Assembly (NCBI GenBank): GCA_937929835.1
Contig: CALFUU010000052.1
Location: 38,278 to 102,277 of the forward strand
DNA length: 64,000 nt
Direction of reading: 5' to 3'
Source: an uncultured Saprospiraceae bacterium
GTDB lineage: Bacteria; Bacteroidota; Bacteroidia; Chitinophagales; Saprospiraceae
The notes beneath the pieces were generated by a model. That model made no database searches, was not told the origin of the DNA, and saw only the letters and a program-made list of their open reading frames with translations. This document shows, in pieces, positions 45,551 to 54,631 of this stretch (position 1 is its first letter; each line of letters starts with the position of its first letter). Position numbers and translations under genes: made by a program.

Positions 45551-48166
45551 ATGGCCGAAGATAACATATTACAGGAAAAGAAGAATTATAAGTACAAGAG
45601 CCTTAGTGTCTATGCCTCGACAGAGTGGCTAGCCAATAATCAGAAGAAGTATAGACAGGTATTTTCCTCTCTTGATTCTAGCTATATATATGCAGAACTA
45701 GCTTTCTACAACAAGCTTTTCGATGAGAAATCTTGGAATGTCAATATAGAACTAAAGTGCTATAATCTGAACAACAAAAAGCGTGTCTGTGACCTCAAAT
45801 TCAACAAAAAGGTCAACAAAACCGATAGTCTGGTCTACGTCAGAGAGGGATGGGGAAACAAGAAAATTGGCTCATTCTGGAAGAAAGGCACCTATTATTG
45901 GGAGGCCTGGATAGAAGGAGAACGTGTAGGGACTAAGTACTTCTATATAGAGGACTATGGCAAAGAGCCTGCAGCTTTTTGGGATGAGAAGTTGGAAATC
46001 ACCTCAATGAAGCTCTATGAAGGCAATTACGAGGATGTACATGAAACCCAACGGAACTATCTCAAGACCTTCTCCTCCGAAATAACACGATATATCTACG
46101 CTGAGATCATTTTTAACAAAAAAGAGCCTGATACAGCCTATAATCTGGAAATCTTTGTCAAATTCTACAATCAAGCGAGAGAACTCAAAGGCCAAATCGC
46201 TAAACTCGTCAAGATCAAAGGCGAAGCAGGACTGATGAAAACCTCGTTAGGATGGGGGAGCAATGTCAAGGGATCTTGGCGTAATGGAGAATACACTGCT
46301 GAAGTCGTGATTATGGAAAAGCTGGTCGCTGTTATTCCTTTCAATATCGATTACGATGAAGAAAAGGGTACGCCACCTCTGCAACTCTATAAAGGTGGTA
46401 AATCAGTGCTCCTACAGCCTGATATACAGCTCAATCAGAGCTTTGAAGAAATAGTCGATCGATTTAATTCTCTTATAGGCTTAGAATCAATAAAAAAGCA
46501 AATCCGTGATCACTCTCACTACATCAAATACTTACAGCTGAGGAAGGAGCGAGGGCTCAAAGAAGATGATGAGATCAATATCCATTCGGTTTTTACAGGT
46601 AATCCGGGGACTGGTAAGACGACTGTTGCGCAGATGATGGGTGCTATATACAAGAAGATGGGTCTCCTTGCCAAAGGTCACGTTCACGAAGTAGACAGAA
46701 GTGATCTTGTAGGGGAATATATCGGGCAGACTGCACCAAAAGTCAAGGCGGCAATAGAAAAAGCTAGAGGCGGCGTTCTCTTTATAGATGAAGCCTATGC
46801 TCTAGCAAGAGCCAACGATGATAGCAAAGATTTCGGAAGAGAAGCGGTTGAGATATTGGTCAAGGAGATGTCCAATAAAGGTGGTAACCTAGCCATCATT
46901 GTTGCTGGTTATCCTAAGGAAATGAAGCATTTTATCAATTCAAATCCCGGGCTGAAGTCACGATTTAAGCAATTCTTTGAGTTTCCCGATTACCTCCCGC
47001 AAGAGCTCATTCAAATTGCAGATTTTGCAGCACAGGATTACGGTGTGCATTTTTCCAAATATGGTAAAGAAAAACTGAATGAACTTATAGTCAATGCTTA
47101 CAGGAATCGAGATGTCAATTTTGGAAATGCTCGATTTGTTTATGACCTAGTAGAAAAGGCTAAGATCAATTTAGGTCTCAGGGTTATGGCCAACGAGCAA
47201 CCAGAAGAGCTGACAGACAAAGAGTTTAATCTAATGAAACTCGAAGATGTCACACATATAGAAATAGAGAAGAAAAAAACTAAGCCCAAGATTCCAGTTG
47301 ATAAGGAGCTCTTGAAAATGTCTTTGCAAGAATTGGACAGTCTTATAGGTATAGAGAATATTAAGAAAGAGATTAAGGAATTAGTAGATGTAGTCAACTA
47401 CCATCAGACGTCAGGAAAGGATGTATTGAATAATTTTTATCTCCATACAGTCTTCATAGGCAATCCGGGTACTGGTAAGACGACTGTAGCCAGAATCTTA
47501 ACAAAGATTTACAAAGCCTTGGGGCTCCTAGAGCGCGGTCATATTATCGAGACAGATAGACAAGGACTCGTAGCCGGATATATCGGACAGACAGCTATAA
47601 AAACCAATGAGCGGATCAATGAAGCTTATGGAGGTGTATTGTTTGTCGATGAGGCCTATGCGCTGAGCAACTTTGGTGGTCTGCAGGGTGATTATGGTAA
47701 TGAAGCAATACAGACAATTCTCAAGCGAATGGAAGATGATAGAGGTGAGTTCTTTGTATTTGCTGCGGGCTATCCTGACAATATGGAAGTCTTTCTAAAA
47801 GCCAACCCTGGGTTGAGATCAAGATTTGACAAAGTGCTGAAGTTTGATGATTACAGTCCACAAGAATTAATGTCTATTGCTGTTTCGATGATCAAACAAA
47901 ATGGTTATCATATTTTGACCCCAGCTAAGGATTATCTATTTGAGCAACTAATAGAGCTGCATCAGACAAGGAATAAATATTTTGGCAATGCGAGAGAGGT
48001 AAGAAAAATAGTGCTGGATATAATTAAGAATCAAAACTTGCGGTTAGCTCAAGTGAATGGCCAAGCCAATGAGAATGATATTATCATAGATGACCTACAA
48101 CAAATATCTGCACACAGTGACTCAGATATCTTTTCGTCTCGAGAAGGTATCGGCTTCAAGAGGTAA
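45551..48166 (+). CDS. Double CbbX/SpoVK-type AAA+ ATPase with duplicated N-terminal domain
   Basis: 871 residues. Residues ~10-135 and ~145-275 are two copies of a beta-rich domain, aligned by YRQVFSSLDSSYIYAELAF with YLKTFSSEITRYIYAEIIF and by REGWGNKKIGSFWKKG with SLGWGSNVKGSWRNG. AAA module 1 (~300-560) has Walker A GNPGTGKTTVAQ near 350 and Walker B GGVLFIDEAYAL. Module 2 (~590-860) has GNPGTGKTTVAR near 636 and GGVLFVDEAYAL. Both carry the CbbX pore-loop-like YIGQTA and the sensor/Arg-finger region PGLKSRF or PGLRSRF. CbbX/SpoVK/EccA relatives remodel protein complexes. The N-terminal domain is not recognised and may recruit the client. Divergent from fdx. Confidence 0.75.
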   Translation: MAEDNILQEKKNYKYKSLSVYASTEWLANNQKKYRQVFSSLDSSYIYAELAFYNKLFDEKSWNVNIELKCYNLNNKKRVCDLKFNKKVNKTDSLVYVREGWGNKKIGSFWKKGTYYWEAWIEGERVGTKYFYIEDYGKEPAAFWDEKLEITSMKLYEGNYEDVHETQRNYLKTFSSEITRYIYAEIIFNKKEPDTAYNLEIFVKFYNQARELKGQIAKLVKIKGEAGLMKTSLGWGSNVKGSWRNGEYTAEVVIMEKLVAVIPFNIDYDEEKGTPPLQLYKGGKSVLLQPDIQLNQSFEEIVDRFNSLIGLESIKKQIRDHSHYIKYLQLRKERGLKEDDEINIHSVFTGNPGTGKTTVAQMMGAIYKKMGLLAKGHVHEVDRSDLVGEYIGQTAPKVKAAIEKARGGVLFIDEAYALARANDDSKDFGREAVEILVKEMSNKGGNLAIIVAGYPKEMKHFINSNPGLKSRFKQFFEFPDYLPQELIQIADFAAQDYGVHFSKYGKEKLNELIVNAYRNRDVNFGNARFVYDLVEKAKINLGLRVMANEQPEELTDKEFNLMKLEDVTHIEIEKKKTKPKIPVDKELLKMSLQELDSLIGIENIKKEIKELVDVVNYHQTSGKDVLNNFYLHTVFIGNPGTGKTTVARILTKIYKALGLLERGHIIETDRQGLVAGYIGQTAIKTNERINEAYGGVLFVDEAYALSNFGGLQGDYGNEAIQTILKRMEDDRGEFFVFAAGYPDNMEVFLKANPGLRSRFDKVLKFDDYSPQELMSIAVSMIKQNGYHILTPAKDYLFEQLIELHQTRNKYFGNAREVRKIVLDIIKNQNLRLAQVNGQANENDIIIDDLQQISAHSDSDIFSSREGIGFKR

Positions 48167-48178
48167 AGAAAATTAATA

Positions 48179-49885
48179 TTAAAATCTAAGCTTAAGCTTA
48201 CCCCAGAACTGTCTACCAAGGATGGGGTAGCCCAGCCATTCAGTTGCATAGTCTACTTCGGAATCTAAGTTGACTGTCTCATTATCTTGTAGCAAATTGA
48301 CACCTCTTATCGAGATATCTATATGGTCATTGATTCTATACTTGATTCCTAGACCTACGTCTAGGTAAGTAGGTAAGACGACAAGATCTTGCACGGGCAG
48401 CATACCCACACTATTTACAGCGCTGTGTGTTCTTTCACCTATCAAATGTAAATCTTGACTAAAAGTTAATTTATTCTTTAGGAGCTTTTGCTCTCCAGTT
48501 AGAGACAAAGTTGAGTTTGGCTTATTAAACAAGTCTAAGCTATCTGTCAAGAATACATTATAGTTGTATTGTAGATTGAAATTTAAGTTGTCACTATTAG
48601 TCCAGCTAACTGAAGGAGATATTCTGAATTCATCTCTATCAACATATACTAAAGTATATCTACCAGATAGCGCAAGAGGTTGTGTAATAAAATCTTGCGC
48701 AATAGCAGAAGGATTAAAATCATTCTCATATGTACGATAAGCGATATTGAGTCCAAATGTAAAGTTAAGGTAATCAACACTCGGGTATAGATTGTAACTC
48801 CTAACATAGCTTGCTGAATAATCGGCAGCTGAACTTATCATATAAGGAACATCATCTACAAGATTGTACATCGAGTTTCTTCTGTACTCAGATTCCGTAT
48901 AGATTCTGAGATCAAGAATAGAAACGACTCTATCCATAGAGAGATCTATTATCGGGAAGAAAAAAGAAGAAGCATCGTTGGTTATATACTCCAATCCAAT
49001 TTTAGCATTTAAATTTTGACCTCTAAATCTAACATTGGGCTGTAGAATAAAATCTACAAAACTAGATGAGTCTAATGCTGATAGAGAATCACTAACCGCT
49101 GTACGAATTATGGATATAGGAAGCTCTGCTGTTACAGTTTCTGTAACTTGTTTCAATAAATTTAGATTTCCCGAGAGGACATTGTCTTTAAATTCATCCA
49201 ACTTGTAAAAACCAGAATGATAGCCTGCGCCAAGCCGCACAGCAAATCCGTTGTCTTCAAAGACATTGTGATCAAAAGTGAAATCACCGCCTATTTTTCT
49301 AACATTCATATCAGTAGAGTCAGAGACGAGTACATTCCTAGTATTAAAACCATAATCGCCTTCCAGCCTAATTTTAGTCTGCTCACCTAAGTGGTAACCT
49401 AGGTATAAACTAGATTGTATATCTCGATAGGCACTATTGAATAAACCATTCGTTGTCTCTGATGTCTTTGTGCTTTCTGCAGAAAAATGATCTATCCTAA
49501 AACCCGCGTCTATCCAGTCTTCAATATAATAGTGATAAGCTGCTCCCGCGGGCAGAGTCTTATGTGCACCATAACCGCCATACACATAACCATTCAGTAT
49601 TTTCTTTCTTACCGCAGTATTACCTTGAAAGCCAATAGGTCTAATTTCTGGATTAGGTCTTTCGAAGTCTATTATCTTTTCGCCTGTCAGATTATAGCTA
49701 TAATTTAAAGGTGGCTTGGTCGTTTCTTCTCTTTGGAACGGTATTTCCTTCCTATTAGATTGTAGGATAGAAGCTTGATAGCGTTTGACGACTTCCACTT
49801 TTTCTGAAGCGATGCTTGTAGAATCTTGCTGTGCAGATACAACACAGGAAATTGCTAAAAACAATATGAGGTATATGTTGCGCAT
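48179..49885 (-). CDS. Outer-membrane beta-barrel protein, partner of TPR protein
   Basis: 568 residues with a signal peptide ending VVSAQQ. A short N-terminal segment (VEVVKRYQASILQ, then PPLNYSYNLTGEKII) precedes a long series of amphipathic strands and a C-terminus ending FWGKLKLRF, with terminal Phe as expected for a BAM substrate. I recall a Bacteroidota barrel family with a similar VEVVKxY start encoded beside a large TPR protein, but this is unverified. There is no TonB plug signature. It starts 1 bp after the TPR gene stop, so the two are co-translated and probably act together in the envelope. Confidence 0.65.
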   Translation of the reverse strand: MRNIYLILFLAISCVVSAQQDSTSIASEKVEVVKRYQASILQSNRKEIPFQREETTKPPLNYSYNLTGEKIIDFERPNPEIRPIGFQGNTAVRKKILNGYVYGGYGAHKTLPAGAAYHYYIEDWIDAGFRIDHFSAESTKTSETTNGLFNSAYRDIQSSLYLGYHLGEQTKIRLEGDYGFNTRNVLVSDSTDMNVRKIGGDFTFDHNVFEDNGFAVRLGAGYHSGFYKLDEFKDNVLSGNLNLLKQVTETVTAELPISIIRTAVSDSLSALDSSSFVDFILQPNVRFRGQNLNAKIGLEYITNDASSFFFPIIDLSMDRVVSILDLRIYTESEYRRNSMYNLVDDVPYMISSAADYSASYVRSYNLYPSVDYLNFTFGLNIAYRTYENDFNPSAIAQDFITQPLALSGRYTLVYVDRDEFRISPSVSWTNSDNLNFNLQYNYNVFLTDSLDLFNKPNSTLSLTGEQKLLKNKLTFSQDLHLIGERTHSAVNSVGMLPVQDLVVLPTYLDVGLGIKYRINDHIDISIRGVNLLQDNETVNLDSEVDYATEWLGYPILGRQFWGKLKLRF

Positions 49886-49886
49886 C

Positions 49887-52800
49887 TTAGTTTTGTTTAG
49901 GGTCTGTTTCTATAAACTCGAGAGTGCCGGATTCTTTGACTCTACTTTTGCTTTCTATTAATTTGTTAAGTTCCTCTAACTTTTGTTGAGCTTGTGTGTT
50001 GATCTCCACATTATCTTTAAAATTTTCTACCACGGACTCATAGGCTGCAGAAGAGTTTAGGTAATCAGATTTTTCTCTATAGATGTCTCCTATAAGAATT
50101 AAACTCCTCGCTACCCATACAGGATAATTAACTGCTCTCCGCGTCGTCTCAAAAGCTTGAGCTTCTGCATTTTCATATTGTTGTCTATCATAGAATATCT
50201 TTGATACAAGATAGCTCGATTCTGAAGCTTGATTATTCTTTACTAGTTTGCCGACTTCATTATAGGCTGGTATGGCTTTGTCTAGAAGACCTTGTTTCTG
50301 ATAAGTTTTTCCTAAATAGAAATAGGCCGTTCCTTTACTATCGTCAGTAGCTTTCTTATTAGCTGTGAGTAGCGGAGCATATTTTAGTACCCCTGCATCA
50401 TTCTTAGAAATAAAAGCACAATTAAGTGCAGCTTCCACATATTCTAAAGCGTTGTTACCACTCTTGGTAATATACTCATCGTAGTATTTATAGGCTTTGG
50501 GGAAGTCTTGCTCGTGATTGTAACTTATAAGTGCAGCCTTCTTAAGAGCGAAGTCGTAATACTCACTTCCCTTAGACTTGAGTACTTCTTCATAATTTTC
50601 TAGTCCTTTACCATAAGATTTGAGCAAGACATAAGATTCAGCTTCAAAGTAGTAGGCGTCGTCTATAAAGAAACCGTCTTTGTATTTCTTTTGATAAGAA
50701 TCAAATAAGGTGATAGCCGTTTCATAGGTGCCATCTTTATAGGCTTCATACCCTGTCTTAAAAGCGATCGAGTCCTTAGTGATGTCTTCGTACTTAAATC
50801 CAATTTCGTTTTCTAGAAAACTAAAATAGGCATCGGGATTATTCAATTCATTAAGATATATTTCTTCGATGGCTACGAGTGCTTCTCTTTGGTCTTCATT
50901 ATTCTCACTAGTTTTTAAGCCTTTCTCGTAAGCCAACAGGGCCGCTTCCATATCGCCTTGATTGTAACTGATTAAGCCTCTACGCATCCAAGCTTTAGGA
51001 GCATACTCCGACTTAGGGAAGAGCTCTGTTATAGACTCAAATACTTTGTAGGCTTCGTTATTTTTCTCGAGTTGAACGAATGATTCACCTATTTCAAAAA
51101 AAGCATCATCACGATAAGATGATTCTGGATAATCCTTAATCAACGTCTCCAAAGTAGTCAACTTGTCATATGGCCTGCCGTTAACACCATAGATGAGTGC
51201 CTTCTGATATGTTATGTAATCTGCATCGTCCGCTTCATTTTGAATCGCTAGATCGTAATACTTTAGTGCAGTCTCATAATTATTATCCACTAGTTCCAGA
51301 TCAGCCAATCTTGTGACTGCATCATTAAATAGGGCCCCATCCTCAGCAGAAGGTGTGAAGTCACTAATCGAACTCTCTAAGTAATTTTTACTTTCTTCAA
51401 ATCGCTCCGCTTTAATCGCTTGGTACGCTAGTAAGTAGTTACTTTGGAAACCATACTTTTTGTCACCTGATTCTAAGTACTTGTTAATATAATTGGCACT
51501 TTCAGAATAAGAACCCTCTTGATCCAAGAGATAACCAGTCCAAAAATTAGCTTGATTACTTAACTGCTGATTACTGGGTGTATCTGCTGCTGCCTTGAAA
51601 TGTCTAAGTGCTGATTTCTCATCACCATTCTCTAGCAATTGTAGGCCATAATCGTAACTGAGATTTTGATAAGCCACAATAAGTTCTGGAGTTTTTTGTG
51701 GGAGATTCTCTATAGTTGTTAAGGCTACGGCGTGATCAGAAGACCTGACAAGAATATCAGAGAGGAGACGTTGTCCTTCTTGATAATAAAGATCAGATTG
51801 TTTTAGATCCGAAAGACCTGTTATCGCTGTTCTCTCTTCTCCTAGATCAGCGGCCAATTTGTAATAGAGAAAATTTGACTCAGATTGTATGTCTTCGTAA
51901 TACGACAATTTGGAACTCTGTTTGAAGGCGGATCGAGCCTCTTGCTTGTTTCCATTACTTATTGATATCGATCCGAGTAGATAGTTAGCCATCTGACCTA
52001 CCTCAGAATCTTGATGGGCCAACTGTTTGAGATAGCCGACAGATTTCATTTTGTCTCCGTGCTTGTAATGCAAGTATCCTAACTGATAGAATTCATTTTC
52101 AGTTAGTTTTTGTGTTGCACCTGCGTAAACGTCGAGGTAGTTTAGAGCTTTTCGCTCATCACCTTTTGCCAAGTAGGAGAGCCCCAGCATTTTATTTATT
52201 TGTGCTTTGTTCTTGAGTCGTGGTTGGCTGAGCTTAGCTTCACAATACTGAATAACCTCATCGTAGCGCTCATCTTTAAAGTAGATTTGTGTGAGATAGT
52301 AAGGAATTAGTTCTTTGTATCGAGGCTCGTTTTCAACCTTCTCAAAGGATTTTACAGCTTCATCTATTTTGTCGAGATAATACTTATTGATGCCGGAGTA
52401 ATAGTAACCATCTTTGGTATAGAGGCCTTGTCTACTGGTTACTTTGTCAAAATATTTATCGGAAGACTTGAAATCCTTATCGAGTAGTGTGATATAGCCG
52501 AGCTTGAAATTGACACTCTGGTCATTGTTCTCCTCTAAGTAGGTATGATCAATTTCTGAGTAAAATTTGCGGGCGAGCTTATAAGACTTCCTATCGAAGT
52601 ATTTATTCCCTATGGAGAGTCGGATATCATTTTTCTCGGAGTCATCGTTTGTACGAGCAATCGATTCTAGTAACAGATCTATAGATCGTGTCTCATCTAG
52701 TTCAAAGGAGCTTCGGGAGTAGAGTAGAATCTCTTCATCCAAGGCTTCCATTTGGGAGGTTTCGGCTAGGACTATCCCAAATAGCCTTTCCTCAAAGTTT

Positions 52801-52925
52801 TCTGTAGCAGTGGGATAGAAATACTCCTGCGTGGTAATTGAAATACTCTCTTGTGCATTGACATAACTCATTGATAATGTGCTGATTATCAATAACAACA
52901 GCAATTTGGGGGTAATATGAAGCAT
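49887..52925 (-). CDS. Large exported TPR protein
   Basis: 1012 residues from ATG 52925 (MLHITPKLLLLLIISTLSM, a signal peptide ending VNAQ). TTG 52943 is further out but lies only about 4 nt from the transcription start implied by the -7 box at 52954. The mature protein is almost entirely helical TPR repeats, with recurrent patterns such as AxxxYDLAIQN, YDDAFFEIGESF and KALNYLDVYAG, plausibly 20 or more. It should be a periplasmic or surface scaffold. It forms an operon with the barrel protein encoded 1 bp downstream. The role is unknown: envelope assembly and secretion support are possibilities. Confidence 0.75.
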   Translation of the reverse strand: MLHITPKLLLLLIISTLSMSYVNAQESISITTQEYFYPTATENFEERLFGIVLAETSQMEALDEEILLYSRSSFELDETRSIDLLLESIARTNDDSEKNDIRLSIGNKYFDRKSYKLARKFYSEIDHTYLEENNDQSVNFKLGYITLLDKDFKSSDKYFDKVTSRQGLYTKDGYYYSGINKYYLDKIDEAVKSFEKVENEPRYKELIPYYLTQIYFKDERYDEVIQYCEAKLSQPRLKNKAQINKMLGLSYLAKGDERKALNYLDVYAGATQKLTENEFYQLGYLHYKHGDKMKSVGYLKQLAHQDSEVGQMANYLLGSISISNGNKQEARSAFKQSSKLSYYEDIQSESNFLYYKLAADLGEERTAITGLSDLKQSDLYYQEGQRLLSDILVRSSDHAVALTTIENLPQKTPELIVAYQNLSYDYGLQLLENGDEKSALRHFKAAADTPSNQQLSNQANFWTGYLLDQEGSYSESANYINKYLESGDKKYGFQSNYLLAYQAIKAERFEESKNYLESSISDFTPSAEDGALFNDAVTRLADLELVDNNYETALKYYDLAIQNEADDADYITYQKALIYGVNGRPYDKLTTLETLIKDYPESSYRDDAFFEIGESFVQLEKNNEAYKVFESITELFPKSEYAPKAWMRRGLISYNQGDMEAALLAYEKGLKTSENNEDQREALVAIEEIYLNELNNPDAYFSFLENEIGFKYEDITKDSIAFKTGYEAYKDGTYETAITLFDSYQKKYKDGFFIDDAYYFEAESYVLLKSYGKGLENYEEVLKSKGSEYYDFALKKAALISYNHEQDFPKAYKYYDEYITKSGNNALEYVEAALNCAFISKNDAGVLKYAPLLTANKKATDDSKGTAYFYLGKTYQKQGLLDKAIPAYNEVGKLVKNNQASESSYLVSKIFYDRQQYENAEAQAFETTRRAVNYPVWVARSLILIGDIYREKSDYLNSSAAYESVVENFKDNVEINTQAQQKLEELNKLIESKSRVKESGTLEFIETDPKQN

Positions 52926-52953
52926 ATGCAGCGTTTTAGTCAATATCCAAATG

Positions 52954-52961
52954 CAAACATA
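52954..52961 (-). promoter_or_regulatory. Bacteroidota -7 box TATGTTTG before the TPR/barrel operon
   Basis: Exact TAnnTTTG on the minus strand, 28 bp upstream of ATG 52925. It favours that ATG over TTG 52943. The hairpin repeat array begins about 30 bp further upstream. Confidence 0.5.
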
Positions 52962-52990
52962 TTAATAAAAATTATGATATGAACGACCGA

Positions 52991-53545
52991 TCTCAGCCAG
53001 CGGCTGAGAATAGACAGGGTAAATCCCTGTCTATAGAGAGTGAACCGATTCATCAGAATCGGCGCATAAGACAGCTGATAATATGACTTGGCATTTATGT
53101 AGAGGGAAATCGTAGAATCCTCGAGTTGGCAGGCTGAGAATAGACAGGGTAAATCCCTGTCTATAGGGAGTGAACCGATTCATCAGAATCGGCGGATTGG
53201 AAGAAGGTCTGAATTAGGATTTGTAGGATTTGAGGATTGCTAGGATTAATGGCTGAGCTCGATGGTGAGCAGGTTAGAGTATCAGATCAATTAAGTCCGT
53301 CTGTGGGGAGTGAACCGATTCATCAGAATCGGCGCATAAGAAGAAGGTCTGAATTAGGATTTTAGGATTGCTAGGATTAATGGCTGAGCTCTATGGCGAG
53401 CAGGGTAGAGTATCAGATCAATTAGGTCTGTCTGTGGGGAGTGACCTGTTTCATCAGAATCGGCGCATAGGAAGAAGGTCTGAATTAGGATTTGTAGGAT
53501 TTGAGGATTGCTAGGATTAGTGGCTGAGCTTGATAGTGAGCAGGT
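52991..53545. repeat. Array of hairpin-bearing intergenic repeats
   Basis: This gene-free stretch (gap 52944-53601) holds two overlapping repeat types. Type 1: 53002-53064 and 53132-53194 are 63 bp long and differ at one base. Each contains ATAGACAGGG-TAAAT-CCCTGTCTAT (10-bp stem) and CCGATTC-ATCA-GAATCGG (7-bp stem). Type 2: three ~130-140-bp units starting near 53166, 53306 and 53437, each opening with the second hairpin. That hairpin is followed by a stretch with repeated AGGATT and by GGCTGAGC...GAGCAGG. The middle unit lacks 10 bp. In the last unit the left hairpin arm is decayed. An extra hairpin, TCTCAGCC/GGCTGAGA, opens the array at 52991-53009. No protein-coding signal is convincing. 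Confidence 0.8.
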
Positions 53546-53601
53546 GATATAGGTCGATAATAAGGAAGAATTTAATTCGATCAAGAGGGCGGGCAAGCGT
53601 C

Positions 53602-54534
53602 TCACAATCGCATTACCTTCTTTGTATAAACTCTGCCCTCAACCACTAGTTGCAGAATATAAAGTCCTGGGTCAAGCTCGTCCGTGTCAAGTACTACGGC
53701 ATTAGTGCGCTGCATCACAACTCGGCTATTAATATCAAGTAATCTGAGTTGATAATTTTGCAGTTCAGTATCTATATGAATCTCAGAATCGAATGGATTA
53801 GGATAGATAGAAACTTCAACTGCTAACTCATCGTCAACACTGTCTGTAAAGTCGCAGCCAGGATGAGGTACATTGAAATTTCTTCTGTCATAACTCAAAG
53901 AGTCGTCTTTATAGCACACGAAGCCTCCATTGCAGCCATCAGCTGTTGTAAAAATGAAAAAGCCAGGGAACCCTTCTGATAAACTCCCTATGCCTTCCAT
54001 AATAAGATGATAAGGCAAAACTTCATCTTCATCAATAGATAACAGGTGGAGTACCCGTCGATCCTGCCCACCGACAGATTCTGTAGAAACTTCCGCAACC
54101 TGCACTATAATACGGTACAAGGTAGTATCCGAGGAAGGTGACTGAAAACCAGATAACAAGCCTCGTCCTACAGGATCATAACTAACAATTGTATCACCTA
54201 CTTGGGCGCCAAAATCGAATAGTAATAGAAAAGCTGTATCCTGTTGAAAATAGATTTTATCCTGATCTTGATATACTATTAAGCTATCTCCAGAATATCC
54301 AAAATTGGGTGAGCCTCCTGTAGAGCCATATGCTCTGACTATAGAACAATCTTTTCCATCAATAATGATTTCCTCATCTACTCTGTACTGAATATGATTG
54401 CCACTACAGATATTAGTTAATGGATCCAGATTAGACTTCTGTTCATAATTCCATACCGCATTGAGAGGAGCAAAAGTCTTCTGAGAATAACCGAAGATGG
54501 GAAGTAGTAAAAAAAGAAAAGCAAGTTGTTTCAT
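53602..54534 (-). CDS. Secreted protein with T9SS type A sorting domain, function unknown
   Basis: 310 residues. Signal peptide MKQLAFLFLLLPIFGYSQ. The central ~200 residues (e.g. VWNYEQKSNLDPL, IQYRVDEEIIIDGKDC, GIGSLSEGFPGFF) are like other short Bacteroidota secreted proteins of unknown role, with several Cys. The C-terminus is a T9SS type A domain: VEVSIYPNPFDSEI, then GLYILQLVVEGRVYTKKV. The first 15 bases of the gene are one arm of a perfect inverted repeat whose other arm lies 31 bp upstream. The hairpin repeat array starts about 57 bp beyond its stop codon. Confidence 0.8.
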   Translation of the reverse strand: MKQLAFLFLLLPIFGYSQKTFAPLNAVWNYEQKSNLDPLTNICSGNHIQYRVDEEIIIDGKDCSIVRAYGSTGGSPNFGYSGDSLIVYQDQDKIYFQQDTAFLLLFDFGAQVGDTIVSYDPVGRGLLSGFQSPSSDTTLYRIIVQVAEVSTESVGGQDRRVLHLLSIDEDEVLPYHLIMEGIGSLSEGFPGFFIFTTADGCNGGFVCYKDDSLSYDRRNFNVPHPGCDFTDSVDDELAVEVSIYPNPFDSEIHIDTELQNYQLRLLDINSRVVMQRTNAVVLDTDELDPGLYILQLVVEGRVYTKKVMRL

Positions 54535-54580
54535 CGATGATTTGTTTTGTTAACAAATTAAGTAAATGAAACAACTTGCT
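54520..54580. repeat. 15-bp inverted repeat spanning a start codon
   Basis: AGCAAGTTGTTTCAT (54520-54534, the first five codons of the minus-strand T9SS gene) and ATGAAACAACTTGCT (54566-54580) are perfect reverse complements separated by 31 bp. The spacer holds a TTGTTAACAA palindrome and a TTAATTTG sequence on the minus strand. In mRNA the arms could fold and hide the start codon. In DNA they could flank a very short invertible segment. The right arm on the plus strand reads ATG and four matching codons, then stops after seven codons. Confidence 0.7.
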
Positions 54581-54631
54581 ATTATATAAGCTTGTGCCGT
54601 CACGACATAAGCCAATAATCCTTATAGAATT

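Noticed and set aside
52925..52943. TTG 52943 as the TPR gene start
   Set aside because: It would be only a few bases from the transcription start implied by the -7 box at 52954, and ATG 52925 gives a cleaner signal peptide.
52991..53545. Possible CRISPR array
   Set aside because: Units are 63 and ~130-140 bp with conserved sequence throughout and no unique 30-40-bp spacers; no cas genes are nearby.
53354..53605. 83-residue open frame on the minus strand inside the repeat array
   Set aside because: It is made of the repeat units themselves, has low-complexity composition, overlaps the end of the T9SS gene by 4 bp and has no recognisable domain. The hairpins explain the sequence better.
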